DNA from: Maledivibacter halophilus | Lineage (GTDB): Bacteria; Bacillota; Clostridia; Peptostreptococcales; Caminicellaceae | Assembly (NCBI RefSeq): GCF_900167445.1 | Contig: NZ_FUZT01000003.1 | Coordinates: 124,001 to 188,000 of the forward strand | Direction: 5' to 3' | Length of the DNA stretch: 64,000 bases | Shown: positions 10,065-18,378 of the stretch, piece by piece | How the letters are laid out: the number at the start of each line of letters is the position of its first letter | How positions within the stretch are numbered: the stretch's first letter is position 1 | The notes under the pieces: generated by a model | Databases searched by the model: none | What the model saw: the letters and a program-made list of their open reading frames with translations, nothing else | What the model was told of the DNA's origin: nothing | Translations under genes and position numbers: made by a program

Positions 10065-11516
10065 CTATCTATCAAGATTTAATTTATCTATATTTAAGAC
10101 TCTTATAGAATCCTTTATTTTCTTTTCTATGGCCAATTTTCCATACTTATCTACTTCATTGCGATCCTTTGGACCATGGTGTACAGAAGCTGCGCCCCCT
10201 ATACATCCTCCTTTACATGCCATACCTTCAATAAAATTCCCTTTAAGTCTATTTACTTTAGCCATATTTAAGGCTTTTTTGCATTCTAACAATCCATCAC
10301 ATACAACAGGATTAAACTCTGTATCTATTCTTTCTTCTTCTATAACATGTTTAATAGCCTCAGTCAAGCCTCCACTTCTAGCAAAAATTCTACCGAAGAA
10401 GGAAGCATTATCTAAAAGATCTTCATTACATTTTTTAAGGTCAATTTCTGCCGCATCTAGCATAGCAGTTAACTCTTCAAAGGTAATTACATAATCTGTA
10501 CTTCCCTTAATGCCCTCTCTATTAATTTCCCCTTTTTTTGCAGTACAAGGACCAATAAATACTACCTTTGCATCTTTGTCAATATTCTTTATCAATCTTG
10601 AAACTGCTATCATAGGAGAAACGCTGCCAGATATATTTTCTTTAAGTTCAGGATAATTTTTTTCTATATATGAAACAAAAGCAGGACAGCAAGAGCTTGT
10701 TATTACTCCTTTTTTATCTATCTCTTTACTGAATTCTTCTGTCTCATGGGACGCTACAATATCTGCCCCCAAGGCCACCTCAACAACATCATGAAAGCCT
10801 AAAAGCTTTATTCCATTTACCAGCTGTCTAATATTCACATGTGTAAATTGAGATGAAATTGCAGGAGCAATAGCAGCATATACATTAAAATCATTTTGTT
10901 TTGATTCTTTTAAAAGATTTATGACATCAACAACATAGGATTTATCTACAATAGCTCCAAAAGGACATTTGTATACACACGCCCCACATTGTATACACTT
11001 TTCATTATCAATAACAGCCTTTTTATCCTTATCTATAGATATGGCATTTACCTCACATGCCTTTCTACAAGGTCTCATTACATCGGAAATGGCATTATAG
11101 GGACAAACATTTTTACACTTCCCACATTCTATACATTTATTTGTATCAATATAAGCTTTATTATCTACATAATAAATAGCTCCAACAGGACAAGCTTCAT
11201 GACACCATTTAGCTAAACATCCTCTACATGCTTCTGTAACTGTATAACGACTTATTGAACACTCATCACAGGCTATTTCCAAAACCTCTATATTGTTCTC
11301 ATTATCCTTATTCCCGCCTCTTGCTATCTTTACTCGTTCTTCAATTATTGCTCTTTCCTTATATACACAGCATCTAGTTCTTGGTTTAGGGCCAGGACTT
11401 ATTTTTTCAGGTATTGTATTATATTTTTCTTCAAGTGTTTCTTCCATTGCTAATTTAGAGACTTCTTTTAATACTTCATATTTTATTACTTGAACATCAT
11501 TTTCGAATTTTCTCAT
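10065..11516 (-). CDS. Monomeric [FeFe] hydrogenase, group-B-like
   Basis: 483 aa. The N-terminal half is Cys-rich: RCCVYKERAIIEE near residue 48, CDEC...CRGC, then two ferredoxin-type 4Fe-4S motifs (CIECGKCKNVCP and CIQCGACVYKCP). The C-terminal H-cluster domain has all four cluster cysteines in its three motifs: TSSCCPAFVSY, GPCTAKKGE and GMACKGGCIGG. The TSCCP variant of the first motif and the N-terminus point to the group B type rather than bifurcating group A enzymes. It is the last gene of a cluster with a PAS-linked H-cluster protein, a phosphatase and a thioredoxin-like ferredoxin, a gene set like the hfs clusters of thermophilic anaerobes. Its physiological direction and partner are unknown. 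Confidence 0.9.
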   Translation of the reverse strand: MRKFENDVQVIKYEVLKEVSKLAMEETLEEKYNTIPEKISPGPKPRTRCCVYKERAIIEERVKIARGGNKDNENNIEVLEIACDECSISRYTVTEACRGCLAKWCHEACPVGAIYYVDNKAYIDTNKCIECGKCKNVCPYNAISDVMRPCRKACEVNAISIDKDKKAVIDNEKCIQCGACVYKCPFGAIVDKSYVVDVINLLKESKQNDFNVYAAIAPAISSQFTHVNIRQLVNGIKLLGFHDVVEVALGADIVASHETEEFSKEIDKKGVITSSCCPAFVSYIEKNYPELKENISGSVSPMIAVSRLIKNIDKDAKVVFIGPCTAKKGEINREGIKGSTDYVITFEELTAMLDAAEIDLKKCNEDLLDNASFFGRIFARSGGLTEAIKHVIEEERIDTEFNPVVCDGLLECKKALNMAKVNRLKGNFIEGMACKGGCIGGAASVHHGPKDRNEVDKYGKLAIEKKIKDSIRVLNIDKLNLDR

Positions 11517-11549
11517 ATTTATTCACTCCCAGCTTAAGGATTATGAAAA

Positions 11550-12722
11550 CTAAACATATGTTAAATTAACTGTTTTCCCTAGCTTCTTCATTATTTTAAT
11601 TAATTGTTCAACCACTTTTAGCTTAATACTTAGATCAATAGGTAAATCTGGATTTTGATGGGCTGGATTAACAGCCTTCCCAACCCAAAAATTTATATGG
11701 GTACATTCTTCTACAAGCATTTTTGCAAGTAAAGATGCAGCGTCCCTTTTTGTAGGGTTGTATACTGTATACCCGTCCGATGTGGAATCGCTGAAAGATT
11801 TTATTTTTTCTACAGTCTTACTTAAAGTCAATACTCCTTCTGTTACTAAATCAATACCCTTTATTGAAGCTGTTGGAGGAACATCTTTATCAATATATTC
11901 TAAGTTTGTAATCAGCTCTTCATTTAGCTCCCTTGAAGCAATTTTAGCTGCAGTTCCTCCACAAACTATTTTCTTGCCTTCACTTCTCATAAGCTCCTCA
12001 ATTACATATTTATCTTTATTTGGGTCTTTAGGAGGTCCTGTGAATATATTTATAATCTCAGGCTTTCTTATTTTTATTGCTGCTACTGTGGTATCATCTC
12101 CTGGTTTGTTAACATACAAATTCTTACACGCATTAACCAATCCCTTTGAAATGTTTTTAGCACTTTTCATATCCTTAGATAAACGCTCCAGATACTCTGC
12201 CACATTTTCCCACTGCCATCCTAAATTTAATACTCCTCCTACACCAGCATGAATGACTCCATCGCTTACGCTAGCTAAAACATCTCCTTTTTTAAGCATA
12301 AATTCACTTTCTTTTATTAACTTGCCATTTATAACTTTATCAATCTTTTTTATATCTAAAATTTTATTGTCTCTAATAAAAAAAACCGGAGGATTATCAC
12401 ATTCTACAATATATACCTTTCCATCGTTATACACCTTAATTATTGTGAAGGTAGAATAGGCCAATTTCCTAACCTTGCATACAGGTAAAGTCTGTATTAT
12501 TGTATCAACTGTTTCGTCTAGGGTAGACCCTTCCTTAAGCATTGTGGCAGCAATCTTCGATGTTAAAGTAGCCAATATATTTGCCTTAACTCCACTGCCT
12601 AAGCCATCGGCTAAAACAATTATCACACTATCATCTGTATAAACTACTTCAACCTTATCTCCACAAAGCTCTTCACCATATTTATTCAAACTGTCATATG
12701 AAATATCTATAAATAGATTCAT
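11550..12722 (-). CDS. SpoIIE-type PP2C serine phosphatase of the sensory hydrogenase cluster
   Basis: 390 aa. Residues 1-210 form a PP2C/SpoIIE domain with the metal-binding pattern VIIVLADGLGSGVKAN near residue 30, SVSDGVIHAG near residue 150 and PGDDTTVAAIKI near residue 205. The C-terminal 180 residues lack a domain I can name. Such phosphatases accompany PAS-containing [FeFe] hydrogenase genes and are thought to pass on an H2 or redox signal. Its ATG overlaps the stop of the upstream Fe-S/PAS gene by 4 bases (ATGA), so translation is coupled. Confidence 0.88.
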   Translation of the reverse strand: MNLFIDISYDSLNKYGEELCGDKVEVVYTDDSVIIVLADGLGSGVKANILATLTSKIAATMLKEGSTLDETVDTIIQTLPVCKVRKLAYSTFTIIKVYNDGKVYIVECDNPPVFFIRDNKILDIKKIDKVINGKLIKESEFMLKKGDVLASVSDGVIHAGVGGVLNLGWQWENVAEYLERLSKDMKSAKNISKGLVNACKNLYVNKPGDDTTVAAIKIRKPEIINIFTGPPKDPNKDKYVIEELMRSEGKKIVCGGTAAKIASRELNEELITNLEYIDKDVPPTASIKGIDLVTEGVLTLSKTVEKIKSFSDSTSDGYTVYNPTKRDAASLLAKMLVEECTHINFWVGKAVNPAHQNPDLPIDLSIKLKVVEQLIKIMKKLGKTVNLTYV

Positions 12723-13453
12723 GTGATATCACCATCTTCAGCTAATGCTATTTTTTTAAGCCTCGTAAGTGTAGCTTTAGTTTCGGCTGTTGTCTCTCCC
12801 AGTAAGCTGGCTATTTCCTGGGCTACCCTCATTTGCTTATCAATAACATTTTGAGCAGCGTCTGCAGCATTTTTCTTTACCTTTATTAGTTCTTTATTTT
12901 GTTTTTCTTCTTTAGTTATATTAGACATTATAACTAATAAAACTTCCTGATCCTTCAAATATAAAATATTTTGAAGTAATACAACATTGTAATCAGAATA
13001 AACAATTTTTTTAGCAAAAATATTTTCCTTCTCCATTAATACATCGCAAAAATCACTATCATCAATTATCATAGATATTGGTTTTCCCTTTATATCACGG
13101 GCACCGATTTTAAATATTCTTTCAGCTGATGGATTAAATTCAAGTACCTTCAATTCCTTATTCAATAGAAAGATTACATTTGGACTATATTCAAAAATTA
13201 CATTAGTAAGGCTCTCGGATTTATTTCTCATATATGGTAAACATATTTTACTGTCTGCCTTTCCTTCAAATATAGCTTGAGCCTTTTCACGGCAGGTATC
13301 ATAGCCACAAGTACCACAATTTAGCTCATCTTCCTCACTGTACTTACCCATTTCCTTTAAGATAGTTTCTATTTTTTCTTCATCGGCTATAACTCGTTTA
13401 ATACTCTTATCAACAAATATTTTTTTAAAATTCATATCTTCTGGCAGTTCCAT
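12719..13453 (-). CDS. Fe-S/PAS signalling half of a split sensor hydrogenase
   Basis: 244 aa if started at the ATG at 13453. A 4Fe-4S domain with Cys46, Cys49, Cys54 and Cys71 (CGTCGYDTC) is followed by a PAS domain (about residues 82-185) and a helical tail. There is no Shine-Dalgarno sequence before 13453. The frame is continuous with the upstream H-cluster ORF: 18 sense codons and one TAG lie between them, and the intervening codons read as plausible protein (KKVKDYVRKK). In intact relatives the H-cluster, 4Fe-4S and PAS domains form one chain of about 575 aa. It may therefore be untranslated, made by readthrough, or the result of a nonsense mutation. Confidence 0.8.
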   Translation of the reverse strand: MELPEDMNFKKIFVDKSIKRVIADEEKIETILKEMGKYSEEDELNCGTCGYDTCREKAQAIFEGKADSKICLPYMRNKSESLTNVIFEYSPNVIFLLNKELKVLEFNPSAERIFKIGARDIKGKPISMIIDDSDFCDVLMEKENIFAKKIVYSDYNVVLLQNILYLKDQEVLLVIMSNITKEEKQNKELIKVKKNAADAAQNVIDKQMRVAQEIASLLGETTAETKATLTRLKKIALAEDGDIT

Positions 13454-13507
13454 GAGCTTATCTTGGGTTATATTTCCTTTTTTCCTTACATAATCCTTTA
13501 CTTTTTT

Positions 13508-14449
13508 CTATCTGGCATAATATGATATTGGATTTCTTGTTGTTCCGGGACCTGCTATGCAGCCGCCCTTACAAATATTAAGCTCTAAGCAAACATTGCT
13601 CAATTCTCCTTTCTGAACACTCTCTAATACATCCTTGCATTCATCAATACCAGTTACACTAATGAGCTCATATGGAATTTCATCACTATCACTATCGAAC
13701 ATATTTTTTATTATATTTCCTGATAGAGGAAATCCGCTGCCTGTTTTAAAGGATTTTCTTTCAAAGAAGCTACTTTCTAATTTTTTAAGATCTATTTCTT
13801 CTTCCTCTAGCCACTGGGATATTTCATCAAAGGTCAACACTGCATCTACATCTGTCTCATGTTGAAAATCTATAGATTCAACCTTTTTACTTATACAGGG
13901 GCCAATAAATACTACAAATGTATCCCTGCCATATATTTTTTTAATAATTTTACCATGGCCAATCATCGGTGACACTAAAGGAATCATATACTCTATCATA
14001 TCTGGATAATACTTTTCTATTAATAAATTTGCCGAATAACAGGATGTAGTAATTATATTTTTCTTATTATGTTCTTGTATATATTCCCTATACAACTCCT
14101 CAATAACTTCAGCACCTATTGCAGTTTCCTCTATAATACCAAAGCCAAGTTTTTTTAATCCTGTTACCAATTGACCTTCCTCCAACATATCAAAATTTCC
14201 AGCGAAGGATGGTGCTAAACTCACAACAATTTTTTTACCTTCATCTATAGCTGACTGAACTAATTTCAAATCACTTTCAAATTTAATTGCACCCTGTGGA
14301 CATGATTTTAGACAAGTGCCACAGTATATACAGGTTTCATTTACCATCTCAGCTTCTTCATTCTTTACTTTTATAGACTTTATAGAACAGTTTCTAAAAC
14401 ATTTATAACAATTCTTACAGTTTGCATCGGATATACTTAGAAGGCTCAA
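13508..14449 (-). CDS. H-cluster half of a sensory (group-C-like) [FeFe] hydrogenase, ends at an in-frame TAG
   Basis: 313 aa. Two N-terminal 4Fe-4S motifs (Cys11, 14, 17, 21 and Cys40, 43, 46, 50) precede an H-cluster domain with TTSCYSAN, GPCISKKVE and ICKGGCIAGPG, so all four expected cluster cysteines are present. The chain stops at TAG (13510-13508) shortly after the H-cluster domain. Beyond it the same frame stays open through an Fe-S/PAS region to 12719. Hydrogenases of this architecture are proposed H2 sensors. The start is 2 bases after the upstream ferredoxin stop, indicating an operon. Confidence 0.85.
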   Translation of the reverse strand: MSLLSISDANCKNCYKCFRNCSIKSIKVKNEEAEMVNETCIYCGTCLKSCPQGAIKFESDLKLVQSAIDEGKKIVVSLAPSFAGNFDMLEEGQLVTGLKKLGFGIIEETAIGAEVIEELYREYIQEHNKKNIITTSCYSANLLIEKYYPDMIEYMIPLVSPMIGHGKIIKKIYGRDTFVVFIGPCISKKVESIDFQHETDVDAVLTFDEISQWLEEEEIDLKKLESSFFERKSFKTGSGFPLSGNIIKNMFDSDSDEIPYELISVTGIDECKDVLESVQKGELSNVCLELNICKGGCIAGPGTTRNPISYYAR

Positions 14450-14451
14450 TT

Positions 14452-14697
14452 TTATAACCTCCCGGCAATATATTTGTTAAAAAAACTATCTACTTCATTT
14501 TCTTTGACAGAAATCACTTCTCCATTATCAATTTTCACAGAAACCCCTTTTGTGCAGTGCCCTAGACAAAAAGCAGCTTTTATTTCAATCTTATCTCCCA
14601 AATGTTTTTCTTCTATTATTTTTTTTAGATTAGCTATAACATTGTATGCACCCTTTAAATGACACGCACTTCCAATACACACATTTACTTCTATCAT
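14452..14697 (-). CDS. Thioredoxin-like [2Fe-2S] ferredoxin
   Basis: 81 aa, matching stand-alone thioredoxin-fold ferredoxins related to the NuoE C-terminal domain. The four ligands are visible as C7-x4-C12 and C44-x3-C48. It is first in the hydrogenase cluster and ends 2 bases before the H-cluster gene. It probably donates or accepts electrons for the sensor hydrogenase. The promoter upstream overlaps a Rex-type operator. Confidence 0.9.
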   Translation of the reverse strand: MIEVNVCIGSACHLKGAYNVIANLKKIIEEKHLGDKIEIKAAFCLGHCTKGVSVKIDNGEVISVKENEVDSFFNKYIAGRL

Positions 14698-14839
14698 TTA
14701 TATCACAACCTTTTTAATAAATATTTATTTTTATGGGAATTTAAAATAAAGGCTCTGATTTATAAATGAAATAAACTCCCATAAATCCTAAGCATTTGTA
14801 TATTTATAATCAAGTTCTATTATATCTGATTCTACGTAC

Positions 14840-14868
14840 AGTATACACTCTTGTTATTTATTTATCAA
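14840..14868 (-). promoter_or_regulatory. Promoter of the hydrogenase cluster overlapped by a Rex-type operator
   Basis: Minus-strand -35 TTGATA (14868-14863), 17-base spacer, -10 TATACT (14845-14840). The 18-mer 14868-14851 reads TTGATAAATAAATAACAA and matches the Rex consensus TTGTTAA-N4-TTAACAA at 12 of 14 defined positions. It covers the -35 and most of the spacer, so bound Rex would block RNA polymerase. The promoter call is sequence-based; Rex control is inferred from the operator match and the nearby rex gene. Confidence 0.75.
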
Positions 14869-14998
14869 TATGTATTTGTTAAAAACTTATTATTTTATTT
14901 TCCTTCAATTATTCTAATTTTTGGTATTTTGCAATTATTGAAATTATTTGATATAGAATATTAATTCTAACTTTTTAAATAAATATTCCTTAAATATG

Positions 14999-15042
14999 AA
15001 GCCAACAAATATTGTTAATATATTAACAATATTTGTTGGCTT
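14999..15042. promoter_or_regulatory. 44-bp perfect palindrome with consensus Rex operator at its centre
   Basis: Positions 14999-15042 are a perfect inverted repeat. The central 18-mer TTGTTAATATATTAACAA (15012-15029) is an exact match to the Rex consensus. It lies between the divergent hydrogenase and adhE promoters. The flanking arms (AAGCCAACAAATA) extend the symmetry well beyond a normal operator. A T-rich tract follows on the plus strand, so the sequence could also fold as a terminator if transcribed. Confidence 0.85.
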
Positions 15043-15179
15043 TTATATTTCTGATTTTCCATTTTTATAATCTCTATACCCATGTAAAAAACTAATTCAT
15101 ACTTAAAAAAGGTCCTATACTAATTATTATTATACACAAAAAAGAAAGTGTTTTCCCTGAAATTTTATTGATATATCAA

Positions 15180-15213
15180 TTGACAAGAAAAAATATTGTG
15201 ATATTATTAACAT
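15180..15213 (+). promoter_or_regulatory. adhE promoter with overlapping Rex-type operator
   Basis: -35 TTGACA (15180-15185), 16-base spacer, -10 TATTAT (15202-15207). The 18-mer 15196-15213, TTGTGATATTATTAACAT, fits the Rex consensus at 11 of 14 defined positions and covers the -10. The leader to the adhE ATG is about 130 bases. Rex dissociates when NADH/NAD+ is high, which would switch on ethanol formation. Confidence 0.75.
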
Positions 15214-15347
15214 GAACTTGGAAATAATATTAAAGAGTTTTATTACAATTCAACTATTGAATTAATATTTTTTTTAAAAACTTAGTTAAAATTTTAACTA
15301 TATTTGTTTCGCAATTTATTACATACTTAAGGAATGAGGTGTAAAAC

Positions 15348-17927
15348 ATGTCAGTAAAAAATGTACAACAGTTAATGGAAAAATTAGAAAGAGTAAGGGA
15401 AGCTCAAAGAAAATATTCTACCTATACTCAAGATCAAGTTGATGAGATTTTCAGACAAGCTGCTATGGCTGCAAATAATTCTAGAATCCCGCTGGCTAAA
15501 ATGGCTTTTGAAGAAACTCAAATGGGAATCGTAGAAGATAAGGTAATTAAGAATCATTTTGCCTCAGAATATATTTATAATAAATATAAAGATGAAAAAA
15601 CCTGTGGAATTATAGAGAAAGATGATTCCTTTGGTATCATGAAAATTGCAGAGCCAATAGGTACTATAGCTGCAATTATACCAACTACAAATCCAACATC
15701 AACTGCAATATTTAAAGCCCTTATAGCGCTTAAAACCAGAAACAGTATAATATTTTCTCCACATCCCAGGGCAAAAAAATCAACAATTGCTGCGGCAAAG
15801 CTGGTATTAGATGCTGCTGTTAAAGCCGGAGCTCCAAAGGAAATTATAGGATGGATAGATGAGCCTTCATTGGAGCTCTCTCAATGTGTAATGAAACAGT
15901 GTGATATGGTCCTTGCTACTGGAGGCCCAGGTATGGTTAAAGCAGCTTATTCCTCTGGGAAACCTGCTATAGGAGTAGGGGCAGGAAATACTCCCGCCAT
16001 AATAGATGATACAGCCCATATAAAAATGGCAGTAAACTCAATACTTCTTTCAAAGAGCTTTGATAATGGAGTTATTTGTGCTTCTGAGCAATCTGTAATA
16101 GTTTTGGATAAAGTCTATGATGAAGTTAAAAAGGAATTCTCTGAAAGAGGAGCCTATTTATTAAAAAAGGATGAAATAGATAAGGTTAGAAAAATAATAT
16201 TAGTTAATGGAAGTATAAATGCAAATATAGTTGGACAATCAGCCTATAAAATAGCAAAAATGGCGGGAGTAAATGTTCCTGAGAGCACTAAAGTTCTTAT
16301 TGGTGAAGTTGAATCAGTAGAACTTAGTGAACCCTTCTCCCACGAAAAATTATCACCGGTTCTGGCTATGTATAGAGCTAAAAGCTTTGATAAAGCTCTG
16401 GAAAAAGCTGTAAGACTTGTTGAGCTCGGCGGCTTTGGTCATACTTCAGTATTGTATACAGACACAAATAACTCTCAGGATAAAGTAGCTAAATTCAGTG
16501 AAGCCATGAAAACAGGAAGAACAATAATAAATATGCCATCTTCACAAGGCGCCATAGGTGATATATACAATTTTAAACTACCACCTTCATTAACCCTTGG
16601 ATGTGGTTCCTGGGGCGGAAACTCTTTATCAGAAAATGTTGGAGTTAAGCATCTTATAAACATCAAGAGTGTTGCTGAAAGGAGAGAAAACATGCTTTGG
16701 TTTAGAGCCCCTGAAAAAGTATATTTCAAATATGGATGTCTGCCAGTTGCTTTAAAGGAATTAAAGGATTTAGGCAAGAAAAAAGCATTTATAGTATCTG
16801 ACAAAGTCCTCTATAATTTAGGTTATGTAGATATAATTACAAAGGTATTGGAGAAAATAGGAATTGATCATAAGGTGTTCTTTGATGTAGAACCTGATCC
16901 AACACTGGCTGTGGCTAAAAAAGGTGCTGAAGAAATGAAGTCCTTTGAGCCAGATACAATTATCGCACTAGGTGGAGGCTCTCCAATGGATGCTGCAAAA
17001 ATAATGTGGGTATTATATGAACATCCAGAGGTCAAATTTGAAGATCTTGCAATGAGATTTATGGATATAAGAAAAAGAGTATATAGATTCCCAACTATGG
17101 GTGAAAAGGCTATAATGGTGGCAATACCAACCTCATCGGGTACAGGCTCTGAAGTAACTCCCTTTGCAGTTATAACAGATGAAAAAACCGATGTAAAATA
17201 TCCATTAGCTGATTATGAACTAATGCCAGATATGTCTATAATAGATGCTGAATTAATGATGAATATGCCAAAGGGCTTAACAGCTTCCTCCGGTATAGAT
17301 GCATTAACCCATGCCATAGAAGCTTATGTATCGGTTTTGGCCTCAGAGTATACTAATGGAATGGCCTTAGAGGCAATTAGATTAATATTCAAATATTTAC
17401 CACAGGCTTATAATGATGGTCCAAAAAATATAAAAGCTAGGGAAAAAATGGCCCATGCTTCAACCATGGCAGGTATGGCCTTTGCCAATGCATTCTTGGG
17501 AGTATGCCACTCAATGGCTCATAAATTGGGATCTATTCATCATATTGCCCATGGTACAGCCAACGGATTGTTGATTAATGAAGTTATACGATTTAATGCT
17601 GTGGATAATCCAAGAAAACAAGCAGCTTTTCCACAATACAAATATCCAAATGCTAAATGGAGATATGCTAGAATTGCTGATTACTTGAATTTAGGTGGAA
17701 AAACAGAGGATGAAAAGGTAGAACTATTAATTGATGCCATAGAAAAGTTAAAATCTCAGATAAATATACCAAAAACTATAAGTGAAGAAGGTATTTCAAA
17801 GAAAAAGTTCTATGCTACTTTAGATGAAATGTCTGAAAAAGCCTTTGATGATCAATGCACAGGTGCTAATCCAAGATATCCATTGATCAGTGAAATTAAA
17901 CAAATGTACATTAATATATTTGAATAA
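15348..17927 (+). CDS. adhE: Bifunctional acetaldehyde-CoA/alcohol dehydrogenase AdhE
   Basis: 859 aa. Residues 1-440 are a CoA-acylating aldehyde dehydrogenase with catalytic Cys244 (NGVICASEQS). Residues from about 450 are an iron-dependent alcohol dehydrogenase with the NAD motif GGGSPMDAAK and metal-ligand region HSMAHKLGSIHHIAHG. It reduces acetyl-CoA to ethanol with two NADH and normally forms spirosomes. A good RBS (GAGGTG) precedes the ATG. It is divergent from the sensory hydrogenase cluster and close to rex, with Rex-type operators over its promoter. A hairpin terminator follows. Confidence 0.98.
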   Translation: MSVKNVQQLMEKLERVREAQRKYSTYTQDQVDEIFRQAAMAANNSRIPLAKMAFEETQMGIVEDKVIKNHFASEYIYNKYKDEKTCGIIEKDDSFGIMKIAEPIGTIAAIIPTTNPTSTAIFKALIALKTRNSIIFSPHPRAKKSTIAAAKLVLDAAVKAGAPKEIIGWIDEPSLELSQCVMKQCDMVLATGGPGMVKAAYSSGKPAIGVGAGNTPAIIDDTAHIKMAVNSILLSKSFDNGVICASEQSVIVLDKVYDEVKKEFSERGAYLLKKDEIDKVRKIILVNGSINANIVGQSAYKIAKMAGVNVPESTKVLIGEVESVELSEPFSHEKLSPVLAMYRAKSFDKALEKAVRLVELGGFGHTSVLYTDTNNSQDKVAKFSEAMKTGRTIINMPSSQGAIGDIYNFKLPPSLTLGCGSWGGNSLSENVGVKHLINIKSVAERRENMLWFRAPEKVYFKYGCLPVALKELKDLGKKKAFIVSDKVLYNLGYVDIITKVLEKIGIDHKVFFDVEPDPTLAVAKKGAEEMKSFEPDTIIALGGGSPMDAAKIMWVLYEHPEVKFEDLAMRFMDIRKRVYRFPTMGEKAIMVAIPTSSGTGSEVTPFAVITDEKTDVKYPLADYELMPDMSIIDAELMMNMPKGLTASSGIDALTHAIEAYVSVLASEYTNGMALEAIRLIFKYLPQAYNDGPKNIKAREKMAHASTMAGMAFANAFLGVCHSMAHKLGSIHHIAHGTANGLLINEVIRFNAVDNPRKQAAFPQYKYPNAKWRYARIADYLNLGGKTEDEKVELLIDAIEKLKSQINIPKTISEEGISKKKFYATLDEMSEKAFDDQCTGANPRYPLISEIKQMYINIFE

Positions 17928-17962
17928 AATAAAATATTTAATTTATTTCACAAAAAATCAAG

Positions 17963-18012
17963 AAGTTAGGAAGAGAAGAAATTTTTAATCTCCCATTTTC
18001 CTAACTTTTTTG
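17963..18012 (+). terminator. adhE terminator
   Basis: Stem AAGTTAGGAA (17963-17972) with TTCCTAACTT (17998-18007), an inner GAGA/TCTC pairing, then a run of T. The minus-strand DUF3870 gene ends immediately beyond, at 18018. Confidence 0.8.
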
Positions 18013-18017
18013 TATTT

Positions 18018-18371
18018 TTAAGCTCTATTTTCCATTTTCCATGTTTCATATCTTTCGATGGTGGCTTTAACAGCAACACATATAGCTTTTTGAGATAGTC
18101 CATGAAATCTATTTTGTATTTTTTCAATTAATTTATCTGTCTTCTCTTCATGTATATTATGTCCTACTATTATTTCCTTTAAAAATCTCTTTGCTTCATC
18201 GGTAATTAAAGTACAGCTGGTATCTTCAATAATACCTGTTTTAGTATTTATAACCAGACCTACTCCCACAACTTCAAGGAGTTTTGCCGCTGAAATTGCA
18301 CTTGGAAGCTTTGCATAAGAAATAAAATAAATAGTATCATCGCTATAAATCTTATCCATATTGCCCTCCAT
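18018..18371 (-). CDS. DUF3870 family protein
   Basis: 117 aa without membrane segments, resembling DUF3870 proteins of Clostridia, whose function is unknown. The visible pattern is FISYAKLPSAISA near residue 16, VVGVGLVINTKTGIIED, and a C-terminal helix with QKAICVAVKATIERY. The start is 7 bases after the rex stop and preceded by a GGAGGG-like RBS within that spacer region, so it is in the rex operon. Co-transcription suggests a link to fermentation or redox control, but nothing in the sequence shows a catalytic site. Confidence 0.7.
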   Translation of the reverse strand: MEGNMDKIYSDDTIYFISYAKLPSAISAAKLLEVVGVGLVINTKTGIIEDTSCTLITDEAKRFLKEIIVGHNIHEEKTDKLIEKIQNRFHGLSQKAICVAVKATIERYETWKMENRA

Positions 18372-18378
18372 AAAAACC

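Noticed and set aside
10060..10494. Plus-strand ORF opposite the hydrogenase gene
   Set aside because: Antisense shadow of the H-cluster coding region with no RBS and no recognisable domain; the same holds for the other long opposite-strand frames.
12719..14449. TAG as a pyrrolysine codon
   Set aside because: TAG is used as an ordinary stop here (for example at 7374), and no pyl gene is in the window; readthrough stays possible but Pyl is unsupported.
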